A stretch of DNA of 64,000 nt from JACDAN01 sp963834825. Its GTDB lineage: Bacteria > Actinomycetota > Thermoleophilia > Gaiellales > Gaiellaceae. The position numbers and the translations under genes are program-made. The stretch spans positions 310,001 through 374,000 of the forward strand of contig CAWICZ010000015.1 of assembly GCA_963834825.1 (NCBI GenBank). The letters run 5' to 3'. The notes beneath the pieces were generated by a model. That model was not told the origin of the DNA. It did no database searches and saw nothing but the letters and a program-made list of their open reading frames with translations. Shown piece after piece: positions 1 to 7,823 of the stretch; the first letter of the stretch is position 1; the number at the start of each line of letters is the position of its first letter.

Positions 1-477
1 GAACAGCTGCTGTACGTGGAGCGCGGAGAGCTCGAAGAAGCGGTGATCATGTACGGGACGCCGCAGTGTGTGATCGGTGAGGGCATCGCCGAGCTCGCAA
101 TCGAGATCGTGGTGGAGGACCACGACGCGTTCGTGGCCGAGGTGCTCGGCGAGGCGGGAATCGGCTACGACGCAGACGTCGGGCGGCAGATTCGGCAGGC
201 AAAGAAGCCGCTCGAGCATGTCGTCGACAACGCGGCGGTCCTCCTCCACGAAGAGGGTGCTTCACCTGAGGAGGCGAAGGCGTACATCCAGCGGTGGGCG
301 CTTGTGTCGGAGAAGAGGGCCCAGCAGAACGTCGACTTCGTGATGGATCCAATCGGCCGGAGCTACATCGTGACCTACGCCCACGGATACGACCTCTGCC
401 GGGCCTGGGTCGGCGACGACCCGGCGAGGTTCAAGCGGCTGCTCACCGAGCAGCTGTTGCCGGCCGACCTGGTCTGA
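1..477 (+). CDS. Unidentified protein, C-terminal part (cut by window edge)
   Basis: The reading frame is open from the first base and ends at a TGA at 475-477, so 158 residues of a longer protein are visible. The visible part is acidic and mostly helical in character, with no signal peptide, membrane segment or catalytic motif I can name. The early motif YGTPQCVIGEGIAELA and the repeated acidic helices faintly recall the region that follows the metal site in DUF885-like putative peptidases. That is a recollection, not an identification, and the diagnostic part would lie left of the window. A GTG at 16 could be mistaken for a start, but the frame continues upstream of it. An aldehyde dehydrogenase follows after 19 nt on the same strand, so the two may be cotranscribed. 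Confidence 0.6.
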   Translation, partial: EQLLYVERGELEEAVIMYGTPQCVIGEGIAELAIEIVVEDHDAFVAEVLGEAGIGYDADVGRQIRQAKKPLEHVVDNAAVLLHEEGASPEEAKAYIQRWALVSEKRAQQNVDFVMDPIGRSYIVTYAHGYDLCRAWVGDDPARFKRLLTEQLLPADLV

Positions 478-496
478 GTCGATATCGTCCTCGCCG

Positions 497-1969
497 ATGG
501 CGGTCGCGACCGAGCGCGAATATCTGCTCTTCATCAACGGCGAGCAGACGGAGCCCACGGGCGGGGAGCTGCACGAGCTCATCGAGCCTGCGACCGGCGA
601 CCCGCTGGCGAAGGTCGCCGTGGCCACGGAGGCCGACGTCGACCGGGCCGTCGACGCTGCGCGCGCCGCGCTCGACGGCCCCTGGGGCAAGACACCGCCG
701 ACCGAGCGTTCCCGCCTCCTCCACGCGCTCGCCGACGCGATCCTCGCCAACCGCAAGGAGCTCGCCGAGCTCGAGTCTCGCAACGTCGGCAAGGCGATCT
801 CCTCCGTGAAGCTGGAGCTCGGTCAGGCAATCGAGAACTTCCGCTTCTACGCCTCGGCGATTGCCTCGATCGCCGGCCGGTCGAACCCATTCGGCGGCTC
901 GCTCCTCTTCTACTCGCTGAAGGAGCCTGTCGGCGTTGCCGGCCAGATCGTGCCGTGGAACTACCCGCTGACGATGACGACCTGGAAGCTGGCTCCGGCC
1001 CTGGCTGCGGGCTGCTCGGTCGTCCTCAAACCGGACTCGGCGACCCCGCTGACCGCGCTCCGGATGGCCGAGCTAGCTGCCGAGGTCGGCTTCCCGCCCG
1101 GGGCGCTGAACATCGTCCCAGGGCCCGGCAAGACTGTCGGCGCGCACCTCGTCAAGCATCCCGGCGTCGACAAGGTCGCCTTCACGGGCTCGACCGCCAC
1201 AGGGTCAGAGATCATGCGACTCGCCTCCGACGGGATCAAACGGCTCACGCTCGAGCTTGGCGGCAAGAGCCCAAACCTCGTCTTCGCCGACGCGAATCTG
1301 GCCGACGCGGTCCCGAGCTCGGCCTGGTCGATCTACTACGCGGCGGGCCAGAGCTGTGAGGCTCGCTCCCGGATCGTCGTCGAGCGCTCTCTGTACGACG
1401 AGTTCGTGTCGGGGTTCAGCGACGCGGCCGCGAAGATCAAGGTCGGTGATCCACTCGATGCGGAGACGCAGATGGGGTCGCTGATCTCGACCGAGCACCG
1501 CGAGCGGGTGCATGGGTATGTCGAGCAGGGCCGGGAGGAGGGCGCCGAGGTCGTCACCGGCGGTGAGCCTGGCAACGGGAAGGGAGCCTTCTACCCGCCG
1601 ACCGTGCTCGCGAAGGTCGACAACCGGATGGGCGTCGCGCAGGAGGAGATCTTCGGGCCCGTCGTCACCGTGATCCCCTTCGAGGACGAGCGGGACGCGG
1701 TCCGGATCGCGAACGACGTCCGCTACGGACTGATGGCGACCGTCTGGACCGGCGATCCGGCGCGCGGCCACCGGCTCGCGCGGCAGATCAAGTCCGGCAC
1801 CGTCGGCATCAACATGCCGTACTCCGCCTTCCCGGGCATCCCGTTCGGCGGCTACAAGCAGTCGGGCTTCGGGCGCGAGCTCGGCCTCGAGACGCTGGAG
1901 CTGTACCTCGAGACGAAGAGCGTGATCGTCTCGACCTCGTCGAAACCGATCAACCCCTTCGGGCTCTAA
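497..1969 (+). CDS. NAD(P)-dependent aldehyde dehydrogenase
   Basis: This is a 490-residue member of the aldehyde dehydrogenase superfamily, full length for the family. Such enzymes oxidise aldehydes to acids in the cytoplasm with NAD(P)+. The active-site residues are present: Asn155 in VPWNYPL, Glu253 in LELGGKSPN, and the nucleophile Cys287 in GQSCEA. The C-terminal PFGGYKQSGFGRE motif is also intact. The substrate cannot be told from sequence; the general look is that of the betaine/phenylacetaldehyde/aminoaldehyde group. An MFS permease starts 4 nt after the stop, so enzyme and transporter probably form one unit, possibly for import and oxidation of a small amine- or acid-derived compound. 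That pairing is inference. Confidence 0.92.
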   Translation: MAVATEREYLLFINGEQTEPTGGELHELIEPATGDPLAKVAVATEADVDRAVDAARAALDGPWGKTPPTERSRLLHALADAILANRKELAELESRNVGKAISSVKLELGQAIENFRFYASAIASIAGRSNPFGGSLLFYSLKEPVGVAGQIVPWNYPLTMTTWKLAPALAAGCSVVLKPDSATPLTALRMAELAAEVGFPPGALNIVPGPGKTVGAHLVKHPGVDKVAFTGSTATGSEIMRLASDGIKRLTLELGGKSPNLVFADANLADAVPSSAWSIYYAAGQSCEARSRIVVERSLYDEFVSGFSDAAAKIKVGDPLDAETQMGSLISTEHRERVHGYVEQGREEGAEVVTGGEPGNGKGAFYPPTVLAKVDNRMGVAQEEIFGPVVTVIPFEDERDAVRIANDVRYGLMATVWTGDPARGHRLARQIKSGTVGINMPYSAFPGIPFGGYKQSGFGRELGLETLELYLETKSVIVSTSSKPINPFGL

Positions 1970-1973
1970 ACGC

Positions 1974-3128
1974 GTGCGGTACCGGTGGGCCGTGCTCGCC
2001 GCCGGGACGGCGGCGGCCGCCGCCGCCTCCGCGCTGTTCATCGGCCCGGCGGTCATGGCGCCGGCGATCCGCGACGAGCTCGGGATCAGTCTCTCGCAGG
2101 TCGGCGTCCTGCTTGCGAGCCTCTGGGTCGGGACGATCGCGACCCTGCTCGCCTGGGGACTGCTCGCCGACCGCTTCGGCGAGCGGGTCGTGCTGGGAAC
2201 CGGGCTCACGGCCTGCGGTGCGCTGGCGGTGGCGGCCGGCAGGGTGGACGAGTTTTGGGCGCTCGTCGTCCTGCTGTTTCTCGCGAGCGCCGCTGGTGCC
2301 AGCGTCAACGCGGCCAGCGGGCGCGCGGTGATGCAGTGGTTCGCGCCGAACGAGCGGGGGCTCGCGCTTGGGATCCGGCAGACGGCCATCCCCGTTGGCG
2401 CCGGCATCGGCGCCGTCGTCCTCCCTTCGCTCGAGCATGCCGGCGGCCTCGAGGCCGCGTTCTCCTTCCTCGGCGCACTCTGCCTCGCGGCGGCGCTCGT
2501 TGCCGCGCTCGTCATCCGCGAAGCGCCGACCCGAGACGCCGAGCTCGAGGGCGACGCGATCCCCTGGACGCTTCGGGATCGGCGGCTGTGGACGTTGTCG
2601 TTCGGAAGCGGCCTCTACCTCTTCGGTCAGATCCCGTTGCTGTCGTTCGCCGTCCTGTTCCTGCACGACGTGCATGGCATGTCCGAGGCTCGTGCGGGAG
2701 TCGTCCTGGCGGTGTTCCAGGCGGGAGCGGTTGTGACGCGGATCGGAGCAGGAAGGATCTCCGACCGGCTTGCGAATCGACTCCGCCCGCTGCGCTGGAT
2801 CGGCATCGCGAGCGCCGTCGGCCTGCTGACCACTGCGCTCGTCGCAGAGGCCGACCTTGCGGTCGTGATCCTGGTCGTCATCGTCGCGGGTGCGATCTCG
2901 ATGGCATGGAACGGTCTCTCTCTCACCGCCGCCGCCGAGCTCGCCGGCCGGGCACGGAGCGGAGCGGCGATCGGGTTCCAACAGACGACGCTCGGAGTCG
3001 TCGGCGTCCTCGTCCCGGTCGCTTTCGCCATCGTCGTGGACAAGACCTCGTACCAGGCCGGGTTCGCGCTGGCGGCGGTCGGGCCGCTAGCCGGTTGGTG
3101 GATGCTCGGGAGGCTCGCGGAGAACTAG
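1974..3128 (+). CDS. MFS transporter (CynX/NimT-like)
   Basis: This 384-residue integral membrane protein has about twelve hydrophobic segments spread evenly from the N-terminus, as in the major facilitator superfamily. The loop after TM2 carries the MFS signature-like GLLADRFGERVVLG, and a related loop, RIGAGRISDRLANRL, occurs in the second half, which fits two six-helix bundles. The GTG start lies 4 nt after the aldehyde dehydrogenase stop, consistent with translational coupling. The substrate is unknown; the short loops and overall size resemble the CynX/NimT group of anion and drug permeases. It is the last gene of its unit, since a gap of about 210 nt follows. Confidence 0.88.
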   Translation: MRYRWAVLAAGTAAAAAASALFIGPAVMAPAIRDELGISLSQVGVLLASLWVGTIATLLAWGLLADRFGERVVLGTGLTACGALAVAAGRVDEFWALVVLLFLASAAGASVNAASGRAVMQWFAPNERGLALGIRQTAIPVGAGIGAVVLPSLEHAGGLEAAFSFLGALCLAAALVAALVIREAPTRDAELEGDAIPWTLRDRRLWTLSFGSGLYLFGQIPLLSFAVLFLHDVHGMSEARAGVVLAVFQAGAVVTRIGAGRISDRLANRLRPLRWIGIASAVGLLTTALVAEADLAVVILVVIVAGAISMAWNGLSLTAAAELAGRARSGAAIGFQQTTLGVVGVLVPVAFAIVVDKTSYQAGFALAAVGPLAGWWMLGRLAEN

Positions 3129-3341
3129 ATCCGGCTGAAACTCCTGTGTGGTCCCGGTGTCGTCTGGCGTTTTGGGCCACTAATGGGCCACGGCCAAGCC
3201 CGGTCGAACCGGCTCTCTGAACTACCGTTAACAGCCGGCATGGGCTAGACACAACGGTCAAAGCGTCCTAGGCTGGTCTAGATAGGCCCTCGAATTCTGC
3301 GGTGTCTAGGGCACCAGGAACGAAGGAGAGGAGGGCGAGCC

Positions 3342-4283
3342 ATGCGCAGGCGTTTTAGCCGCGTTGTGCTGGCAAGCACCGCCGTCGCGATCGTAGCGAT
3401 TGCAGGCGGCGTCACCTACGCCGTCGCCGAGATCGGAGGCGGTGGCGTGATCAACGGCTGTTACAAGTCGCCTCCACGTGATGACGACGACGATGACGCG
3501 CAAGGCGTCAAGTCGGCTTCACGCGATGACGACGATCACGGTGGCGTCAGCGGGCAGTTGCGGGTCATCGATCCGGCGAAGGACAGCTGTAAACGGAACG
3601 AAACCCCGATCTCGTGGAACAAGACCGGGCCGCAGGGACCGGCTGGGCCACAGGGACCGGCTGGGCCGCAGGGGCCCGCTGGGCCGCAGGGGCCCGCTGG
3701 GCCGCAGGGGCCCGCTGGCGCCACCGGGCCGCAGGGGCCTGCTGGGCCGCAGGGGATCCCTGGGGAGGGAATCGACCTCAAGGGGAAGTCCTGCCCGAGC
3801 GGCCAGGTCGTGAGGGGGTTCGATGCAGCCGGTGAGCTCATCTGCGTGGCAGTGAACGTCGCGCCGGCGTGTCCGGCGACCAGCACGCTCACGTTCACCA
3901 TCACGGCATCGGTCGTTGCCGCGTTGTACCACTGGCCCGGAGGCACTCAGACCCTGGCGGTGCCGGGAAGTCCCGGCTGCACTGTGACCGTCGCGCGGCC
4001 GAGCGGATCAATCGCCAATCTGGGCAGCGTCGATCCGACTCGCTGGGCCGTCACCGGCATGACGGGCTTCACGAGCACCAACGGCGGGGTCGTGGGTCCC
4101 ACAGGCTGCTTTGGCGGTCTCAACTTCGTGGCCCCGACCATTAACAACCGGCCGGCGTGCACCAACGCGACCGTGACTCCACCGTTTGCGTCGGGCGGTG
4201 CAAGCAGCTTCGCTGTGACGGCTTCTACTTCGGCTTCCGCGCAGGCGCGGCAACGAAGCAGCAAGGCGGTTCGGAAGAAGTGA
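3342..4283 (+). CDS. Secreted collagen-like repeat protein
   Basis: The 313-residue product starts with a basic, hydrophobic segment (residues 1-28) that looks like a signal peptide or anchor. A strong purine-rich ribosome site, GAAGGAGAGGAGG, precedes the ATG. Residues 46-66 carry two runs of aspartate (RDDDDDD and RDDDDH) that could bind calcium. Residues 96-143 are uninterrupted Gly-X-Y triplets, mainly GPQ-GPA, as in bacterial collagen-like proteins that form triple helices. The C-terminal half is Thr/Ser/Gly-rich with paired cysteines and probably forms a beta-rich globular domain. The tail is basic (RQRSSKAVRKK). A surface or matrix role is inferred from the collagen-like rod; no partner is visible nearby. 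Confidence 0.82.
   Translation: MRRRFSRVVLASTAVAIVAIAGGVTYAVAEIGGGGVINGCYKSPPRDDDDDDAQGVKSASRDDDDHGGVSGQLRVIDPAKDSCKRNETPISWNKTGPQGPAGPQGPAGPQGPAGPQGPAGPQGPAGATGPQGPAGPQGIPGEGIDLKGKSCPSGQVVRGFDAAGELICVAVNVAPACPATSTLTFTITASVVAALYHWPGGTQTLAVPGSPGCTVTVARPSGSIANLGSVDPTRWAVTGMTGFTSTNGGVVGPTGCFGGLNFVAPTINNRPACTNATVTPPFASGGASSFAVTASTSASAQARQRSSKAVRKK
3627..3761 (+). repeat. 18-bp tandem repeats coding for Gly-X-Y triplets
   Basis: Seven copies of an 18-bp unit close to GGGCCGCAGGGGCCCGCT lie head to tail inside the collagen-like gene. A 9-bp GGCGCCACC break separates copies five and six. Copies three to five are identical, which suggests recent slippage, so copy number may vary between strains. The array is coding and has no spacers, so it is not a CRISPR. 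Confidence 0.85.
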
Positions 4284-4352
4284 TTCTCAGTGCCAACTCG
4301 CATGGCTGAAAGGGCCGCTAGCGCCTAGCTTTGCGTTCGTCATAGGCTCGAA

Positions 4353-4403
4353 GGGGGCCGGCTCGGCGTCAGCGGGAAGTGCGTTCGGATCGCCCCGGCC
4401 CCC
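4353..4403. terminator. Possible long-loop inverted repeat after the collagen-like gene
   Basis: GGGGGCCGG at 4353-4361 is exactly complementary to CCGGCCCCC at 4395-4403, separated by about 33 nt. It lies between the end of the collagen-like gene and the start of the amidohydrolase. It may act as a terminator or leader structure; no T-tract follows, so the call is weak. Confidence 0.3.
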
Positions 4404-4435
4404 TAGAGCCCAGTTGTGGTCTACTCGCCCCCTCG

Positions 4436-5470
4436 ATGAGCGAAACCGCTGCAAACCGGCTGGACGCGCTTTTCCACATCGGGAGCGGCGTCGGCGCGAA
4501 TCGGGTCGGCGGGACCCCGGAGGAGGACGCCGCCTGCGAGCTTGCGATCTCCTGGATGGAGGAGGCCGGGCTGGACGTCGAGGTCGACGAGCGGGGAAAC
4601 GTCATTGGGCGGCTGCGCGGAACGCGGCCCGAGCTGCCGGAGGTCTGGACCGGCTCCCACCTCGACTCGGTACCGGAGGGCGGCAAGTACGACGGTGCGC
4701 TGGGGGTGGTTGCGGGGCTCATGGCGGTCGAGGCAACCGGACAGTCCGGGCGGACGCTCGGCGTGGTCGTCTTCCGCGACGAGGAGACGGGCTGCCACGG
4801 CAGTCGGTGGCGCGTGCGGCACGGCTCGCTGCCGGGTAGCTACGTCGAGCTACACATCGAGCAGGGACCGAGGCTCGAGCGGGCTGAAGCGCCGCTCGGT
4901 GTGGTCACGAGCATCGTGGGGATCGTGCGATGTGTCCGCGACTTCGACGGACGGGCGGATCATGCCGGGACGACGCCGATGGACGTTCGCCGCGACGCGC
5001 TCGTCCCTGCCGCCGAGTACGTCCTTCGCGTGAGGGACGTTGCGGCTTCGATCGAGGGCGCGGTCGCGACAGTCGGTCAGCTGGACGTGATCCCCGGCGC
5101 TGCGAATGTCGTCCCGGAGCGCGCGCAAGTGACGGTCGACGCGCGCGCGCCCGACCGGCAGCGCCTCGACCGGCTGGTCGCGGAGCTGGGGCTGGAGGAT
5201 GCCCACTACGTGCTCCCTCCGGTCGACCTGGTGACGACCGTGCTGAGGGAGGAGGTCGAGCGGCGGGGCCTGCCCGTGATCGAGCTCCCGTCGGGCGCCG
5301 GTCATGACGCCGGTGTCCTCGCGGCGGCGGGCGTCGAATCGTCGATGCTCTTCGTGCGGAGCCTGAACGGCGGCGTGAGCCACTCGCCGGACGAGCACTC
5401 GAGCGACGAGGACATCGAGCTCGGCGTCGAGGTGCTGACCGCCACCCTGCGGCGTCTCTCCCACGCCTAG
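4436..5470 (+). CDS. allC: Allantoate amidohydrolase / N-carbamoyl-amino-acid hydrolase (M20 family)
   Basis: The 344-residue enzyme belongs to the M20 di-zinc amidohydrolases that cleave allantoate or N-carbamoyl amino acids. Metal-ligand motifs are in order: GSHLDSV, KYDGALGV, the DEE pair in FRDEETG, the His of ELHIEQGP, and VSHSPDEHSS near the C-terminus. The lid/dimerisation domain with GRADHAGTTPM is present. Family members usually have about 400-420 residues; here the stretch between DEETG and ELHIEQGP is only about 20 residues, so the usual intervening segment is largely missing. I chose the ATG at 4436 because the reading frame upstream looks non-coding. Allantoate is favoured as substrate because the purine-catabolism island follows directly. 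Confidence 0.82.
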   Translation: MSETAANRLDALFHIGSGVGANRVGGTPEEDAACELAISWMEEAGLDVEVDERGNVIGRLRGTRPELPEVWTGSHLDSVPEGGKYDGALGVVAGLMAVEATGQSGRTLGVVVFRDEETGCHGSRWRVRHGSLPGSYVELHIEQGPRLERAEAPLGVVTSIVGIVRCVRDFDGRADHAGTTPMDVRRDALVPAAEYVLRVRDVAASIEGAVATVGQLDVIPGAANVVPERAQVTVDARAPDRQRLDRLVAELGLEDAHYVLPPVDLVTTVLREEVERRGLPVIELPSGAGHDAGVLAAAGVESSMLFVRSLNGGVSHSPDEHSSDEDIELGVEVLTATLRRLSHA

Positions 5471-5541
5471 TAACACAGTGTTACAAGGCCGGGAACGCCC
5501 TGGCCGAGCGGCCTCCGGAGCAAGTAACACAGTGTTACTTG
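5470..5541. repeat. Twin odd-length palindromes GTAACAC-A-GTGTTAC
   Basis: Two copies of a perfect 15-nt palindrome (7-nt arms around a central A) occur at 5470-5484 and 5524-5538. In the second copy the symmetry extends to 10-nt arms over 5521-5541. They lie between the convergent ends of the amidohydrolase and DUF3830 genes, and the first overlaps the amidohydrolase stop. The shape resembles a TetR-type operator, but no promoter is expected here. A repeat element or bidirectional termination signal is therefore as likely. Confidence 0.6.
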
Positions 5542-5542
5542 G

Positions 5543-5953
5543 TTAGTCGGCTTCGCGGAACGAGATCGGCTGGGCGCCCTCCCAGAGGGTCAGGCGGCCC
5601 AGCTCCTTCAGGTTCTCCTGCCCATCGACCAGCGTCGCGAAGTGGTTCGCCCAGAGCTGGCCGGCCTTGCTCGCGAAGTTGCAGTAGCCGTACGGGAAGA
5701 GCAGCTCAGTCTCGCTCTGCCCACCTGGATAGAGGGCGAGCTCGCCGGGGTGGGGATAGCTCGTGGCGTTCTCGGGCCCGATCCCGAGGTCGCGGTCGCC
5801 CCAGGGAATCCAGTTGGACTCGCCGCTCCAGCGGCAGTGGATGATCCGGTCCTCGAGGGGGAGCATCGCGCGAAACGCGGCGACGGTCTGCGGTGCCTGC
5901 TCCTCCTCGAACCGCGCGACGAACGCGAACGGGCCGGCCTTGATCTCGAGCAC
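5543..5953 (-). CDS. DUF3830 family, cyclophilin-like fold protein
   Basis: This small cytoplasmic protein of 136 residues has the pattern I associate with DUF3830: ENATSYPHPGELALYPGG followed by SETELLFPYGYCNFASKAGQ and GNHF-like WANHFATL. The family has a cyclophilin-like beta-barrel and no established reaction. It is the last gene of the minus-strand purine operon, 9 nt after puuD. That position suggests an accessory role in urate or ureide metabolism, which is inference. No signal peptide or membrane segment is seen. Confidence 0.75.
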   Translation of the reverse strand: MLEIKAGPFAFVARFEEEQAPQTVAAFRAMLPLEDRIIHCRWSGESNWIPWGDRDLGIGPENATSYPHPGELALYPGGQSETELLFPYGYCNFASKAGQLWANHFATLVDGQENLKELGRLTLWEGAQPISFREAD

Positions 5954-5962
5954 GCCTGGAAC

Positions 5963-7153
5963 CTACTCCAACGAGTCGAGCCAGGCGCCGAGCGTCTCCC
6001 GCTCCTCCGCCGTCATCCCGGTGACGTTTCCGAGCGGCATCGCTTCCGTTCGAACCGCCTGCTCGCGGATCGCGTCGGCCTGATCGACGATCTGGTCGCG
6101 CGTCTCGAGCACGACGCCCGCGGGCGCCGTCTCGTAACCCTCCTGGGTCGGGCTCTCCGAGTGGCACGGCGCGCAGCGCTGCTGCACGATCGCTATCGCC
6201 TCAGCGTCGGTGACGTCACGCGCCGGCGTGCCCGTGCCTCCGCCTTCGTCCGGTCGAATCGCAACGGCGAGCGCGACCGCGGCGAGCACCGCGGTCACCG
6301 GGATCCACCAGACGGTCCGCCCGGCGTGCCGCAGGTTGAAGAAGTGCCTGATCCAGGCTCCGATCAGCACCAGTGCGACGAGGACCAGCCACGCGTGCTC
6401 GTCCGTGTACGTGAAGGCGAAGTGGTTCGAGATCATCGTGAAGACCACGGGCAGCGTCAGGTAGTTGTTGTGCACCGAGCGCCGCTTGGCCTCGAGCGCC
6501 GGCGCCGGATCCGGCTCTCGGCCTGCCTCCTTCGCCCGGATCAGCTCCCAGTGCGCCGGGATGATGTTGAAAAGGACGTTGGCGGCCATGATCGTCCCGA
6601 GCATCGCGCCGACCTGGAGGTAGGCGGCGCGCCCCGAGAAGATCTGGCCGGCGGCGTACGCCGAGCCAACCACCATCCCGAGCAGGATCAGCCCGAGGAC
6701 GACGTCGCTCTTGAACACGAGGCACGAGAGGTCGTAGATCACCCAGGCCGCGGCCAGCCCGATCAGGCTGATCGCGATCGCCGCAGCCACCGGGATGTCC
6801 GCGACGGACGGGTCGATCAGGTACGTGTCTGCGTTCCAGTAGTAGAGGACGACGAGCAGGCCGAAGCCCGAGAGCCACGTCGTGTACGCCTCCCATTTGA
6901 ACCAGTGCAGCGGCTCCGGCAGCTCGTCCGGGGCGACCCGGTACTTGGACATCCGGTAGAAGCCGCCGCCGTGGATCTCCCACGACTCGCCGGCGACGTC
7001 GGGCTCCGCGACCCGAGGCCGCCCGAGGTGGTTGTCGAGCGCGACGAAGTAGAACGACGTGCCGATCCAGACGATCCCGGCGACGACGTGGAGCCAGCGG
7101 AGGCCGAGCTCGAGCCAGTCCTCCCAGTAGGCGTCGATCAGCGAGAGCGCCAA
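5963..7153 (-). CDS. puuD: Membrane urate oxidase with cytochrome c domain (PuuD)
   Basis: The 396-residue protein matches PuuD, a membrane urate oxidase that oxidises urate to 5-hydroxyisourate and passes electrons to the respiratory chain rather than directly to oxygen. The N-terminal 290 residues contain about eight hydrophobic helices with characteristic pieces LRWLHVVAGIVWIGTSFYFV, HGGGFYRMSKY and HNNYLTLPVVFTMISNHF. After a final helix, a C-terminal cytochrome c domain carries the haem site Cys327-Ala-Pro-Cys330-His331, with a probable axial Met in the AMPLGNVTGM segment. It overlaps uraD by 16 nt and sits with uraH and uraD, which process its unstable product. No soluble cofactor-free uricase is present in the window. 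Confidence 0.93.
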   Translation of the reverse strand: MALSLIDAYWEDWLELGLRWLHVVAGIVWIGTSFYFVALDNHLGRPRVAEPDVAGESWEIHGGGFYRMSKYRVAPDELPEPLHWFKWEAYTTWLSGFGLLVVLYYWNADTYLIDPSVADIPVAAAIAISLIGLAAAWVIYDLSCLVFKSDVVLGLILLGMVVGSAYAAGQIFSGRAAYLQVGAMLGTIMAANVLFNIIPAHWELIRAKEAGREPDPAPALEAKRRSVHNNYLTLPVVFTMISNHFAFTYTDEHAWLVLVALVLIGAWIRHFFNLRHAGRTVWWIPVTAVLAAVALAVAIRPDEGGGTGTPARDVTDAEAIAIVQQRCAPCHSESPTQEGYETAPAGVVLETRDQIVDQADAIREQAVRTEAMPLGNVTGMTAEERETLGAWLDSLE

Positions 7154-7554
7154 CGGTCCTGCGCAATCGCGACGAGGTCGCGCATGCCGGCTTCGAGCTC
7201 CTCCTCGCGCGTCGAGCCGATGCGATCCCGGAGGATCTCGAGGACCTCGCCCCGGGACCGCCCGGCGACGAAGATGACGAAGCGGAAGCCGAACTTCTCC
7301 TCGTAGACCTGGTTCAAGTAGGCGAGCTCGGTCAGGACCGCAGGGTCGCCGCCGTGCTGCTCGGGTGACGGCTCGCCGATTCGAGCATGCCCCGCCAGCG
7401 CCTCGACCTTGTCCGCTTCGTCGAGGCCGAGCGCGATCTCCTCGGCGCGGGACAGCGGGTCCTCGGTCTCGGCCAGGACCTGGACGAGCATGCTGGGCCC
7501 GCTGAAGAGCTCCTCGAGCTCGGCGGCGCTCAGCTGCCGCGGTAGCTCGCGCAT
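7138..7554 (-). CDS. uraD: OHCU decarboxylase
   Basis: UraD converts 2-oxo-4-hydroxy-4-carboxy-5-ureidoimidazoline to S-allantoin, the last step of urate breakdown to allantoin. The 138-residue product carries the active-site motif LAGHARIGE (catalytic His), the SPEQ motif that binds substrate, and the conserved C-terminal stretch FGFRFVIFVAGRSR. It is shorter than the typical 160-170 residues because the N-terminal helices are trimmed. The ATG at 7554 lies inside the end of uraH, giving a 25-nt overlap, and the end overlaps puuD by 16 nt. Tight coupling of the three suits a pathway with labile intermediates. Confidence 0.88.
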   Translation of the reverse strand: MRELPRQLSAAELEELFSGPSMLVQVLAETEDPLSRAEEIALGLDEADKVEALAGHARIGEPSPEQHGGDPAVLTELAYLNQVYEEKFGFRFVIFVAGRSRGEVLEILRDRIGSTREEELEAGMRDLVAIAQDRWRSR

Positions 7555-7823
7555 CCGAATGGAGAAACGAGGAGCGGGACGTGGTAGTGGCCGTCTTCCA
7601 GTGCGAGCTCGAGCTCGACGCGACGGAAGAACGGCGACGGCGGGTGGAAGACGAGGCTGTACGCGCCCGGGTCGAGCTCTGTGCCGAGCTCGGGGATGCG
7701 GCCGTCGTCGTTCGTCTCGCCGGACCCGACCACGTCGCCGTCGCGCATGAGCTCGACGCGCACGCCGGCGGCGGGTCGGCCGGCGCCGGTGTCGAGCACG
7801 TGGGTGGACAACGAGACGCTCAC
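7530..7823 (-). CDS. uraH: 5-hydroxyisourate hydrolase
   Basis: HIUase, a transthyretin-like homotetramer, hydrolyses 5-hydroxyisourate to OHCU. The 97-residue product has the N-terminal signature LSTHVLDTGAGRPAAGV, the NDDGR turn, the HYHVPLLVSPF segment and the C-terminal YRGS tetrapeptide that distinguishes HIUase from true transthyretin. The usual Ser-Thr before YRGS is Ala-Ser here. GTG at 7823 is the start; it overlaps the end of the upstream deaminase by 4 nt (GTGA). No signal peptide is visible, so it should be cytoplasmic. Confidence 0.9.
   Translation of the reverse strand: MSVSLSTHVLDTGAGRPAAGVRVELMRDGDVVGSGETNDDGRIPELGTELDPGAYSLVFHPPSPFFRRVELELALEDGHYHVPLLVSPFGCASYRGS

Noticed and set aside
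1205..2515. Long minus-strand open frame opposite the aldehyde dehydrogenase and MFS genes
   Set aside because: It is Arg/Ala/Pro-rich without domains and mirrors GC-rich third codon positions of the real genes. Similar long shadows at 5642-7306, 7581-9110, 12054-13901 and 26687-28354 were rejected for the same reason.
3166..3215. Direct repeat GGGCCAC-TAAT-GGGCCAC and a nearby GGTCGAACC that resembles a tRNA T-arm or attachment site
   Set aside because: No cloverleaf can be formed, no integrase is near, and the repeat is too short to support an attachment site.
3627..3761. Regular 18-bp repeats resembling a CRISPR array
   Set aside because: The units are directly adjacent with no spacers, and they encode an in-frame Gly-X-Y protein segment.
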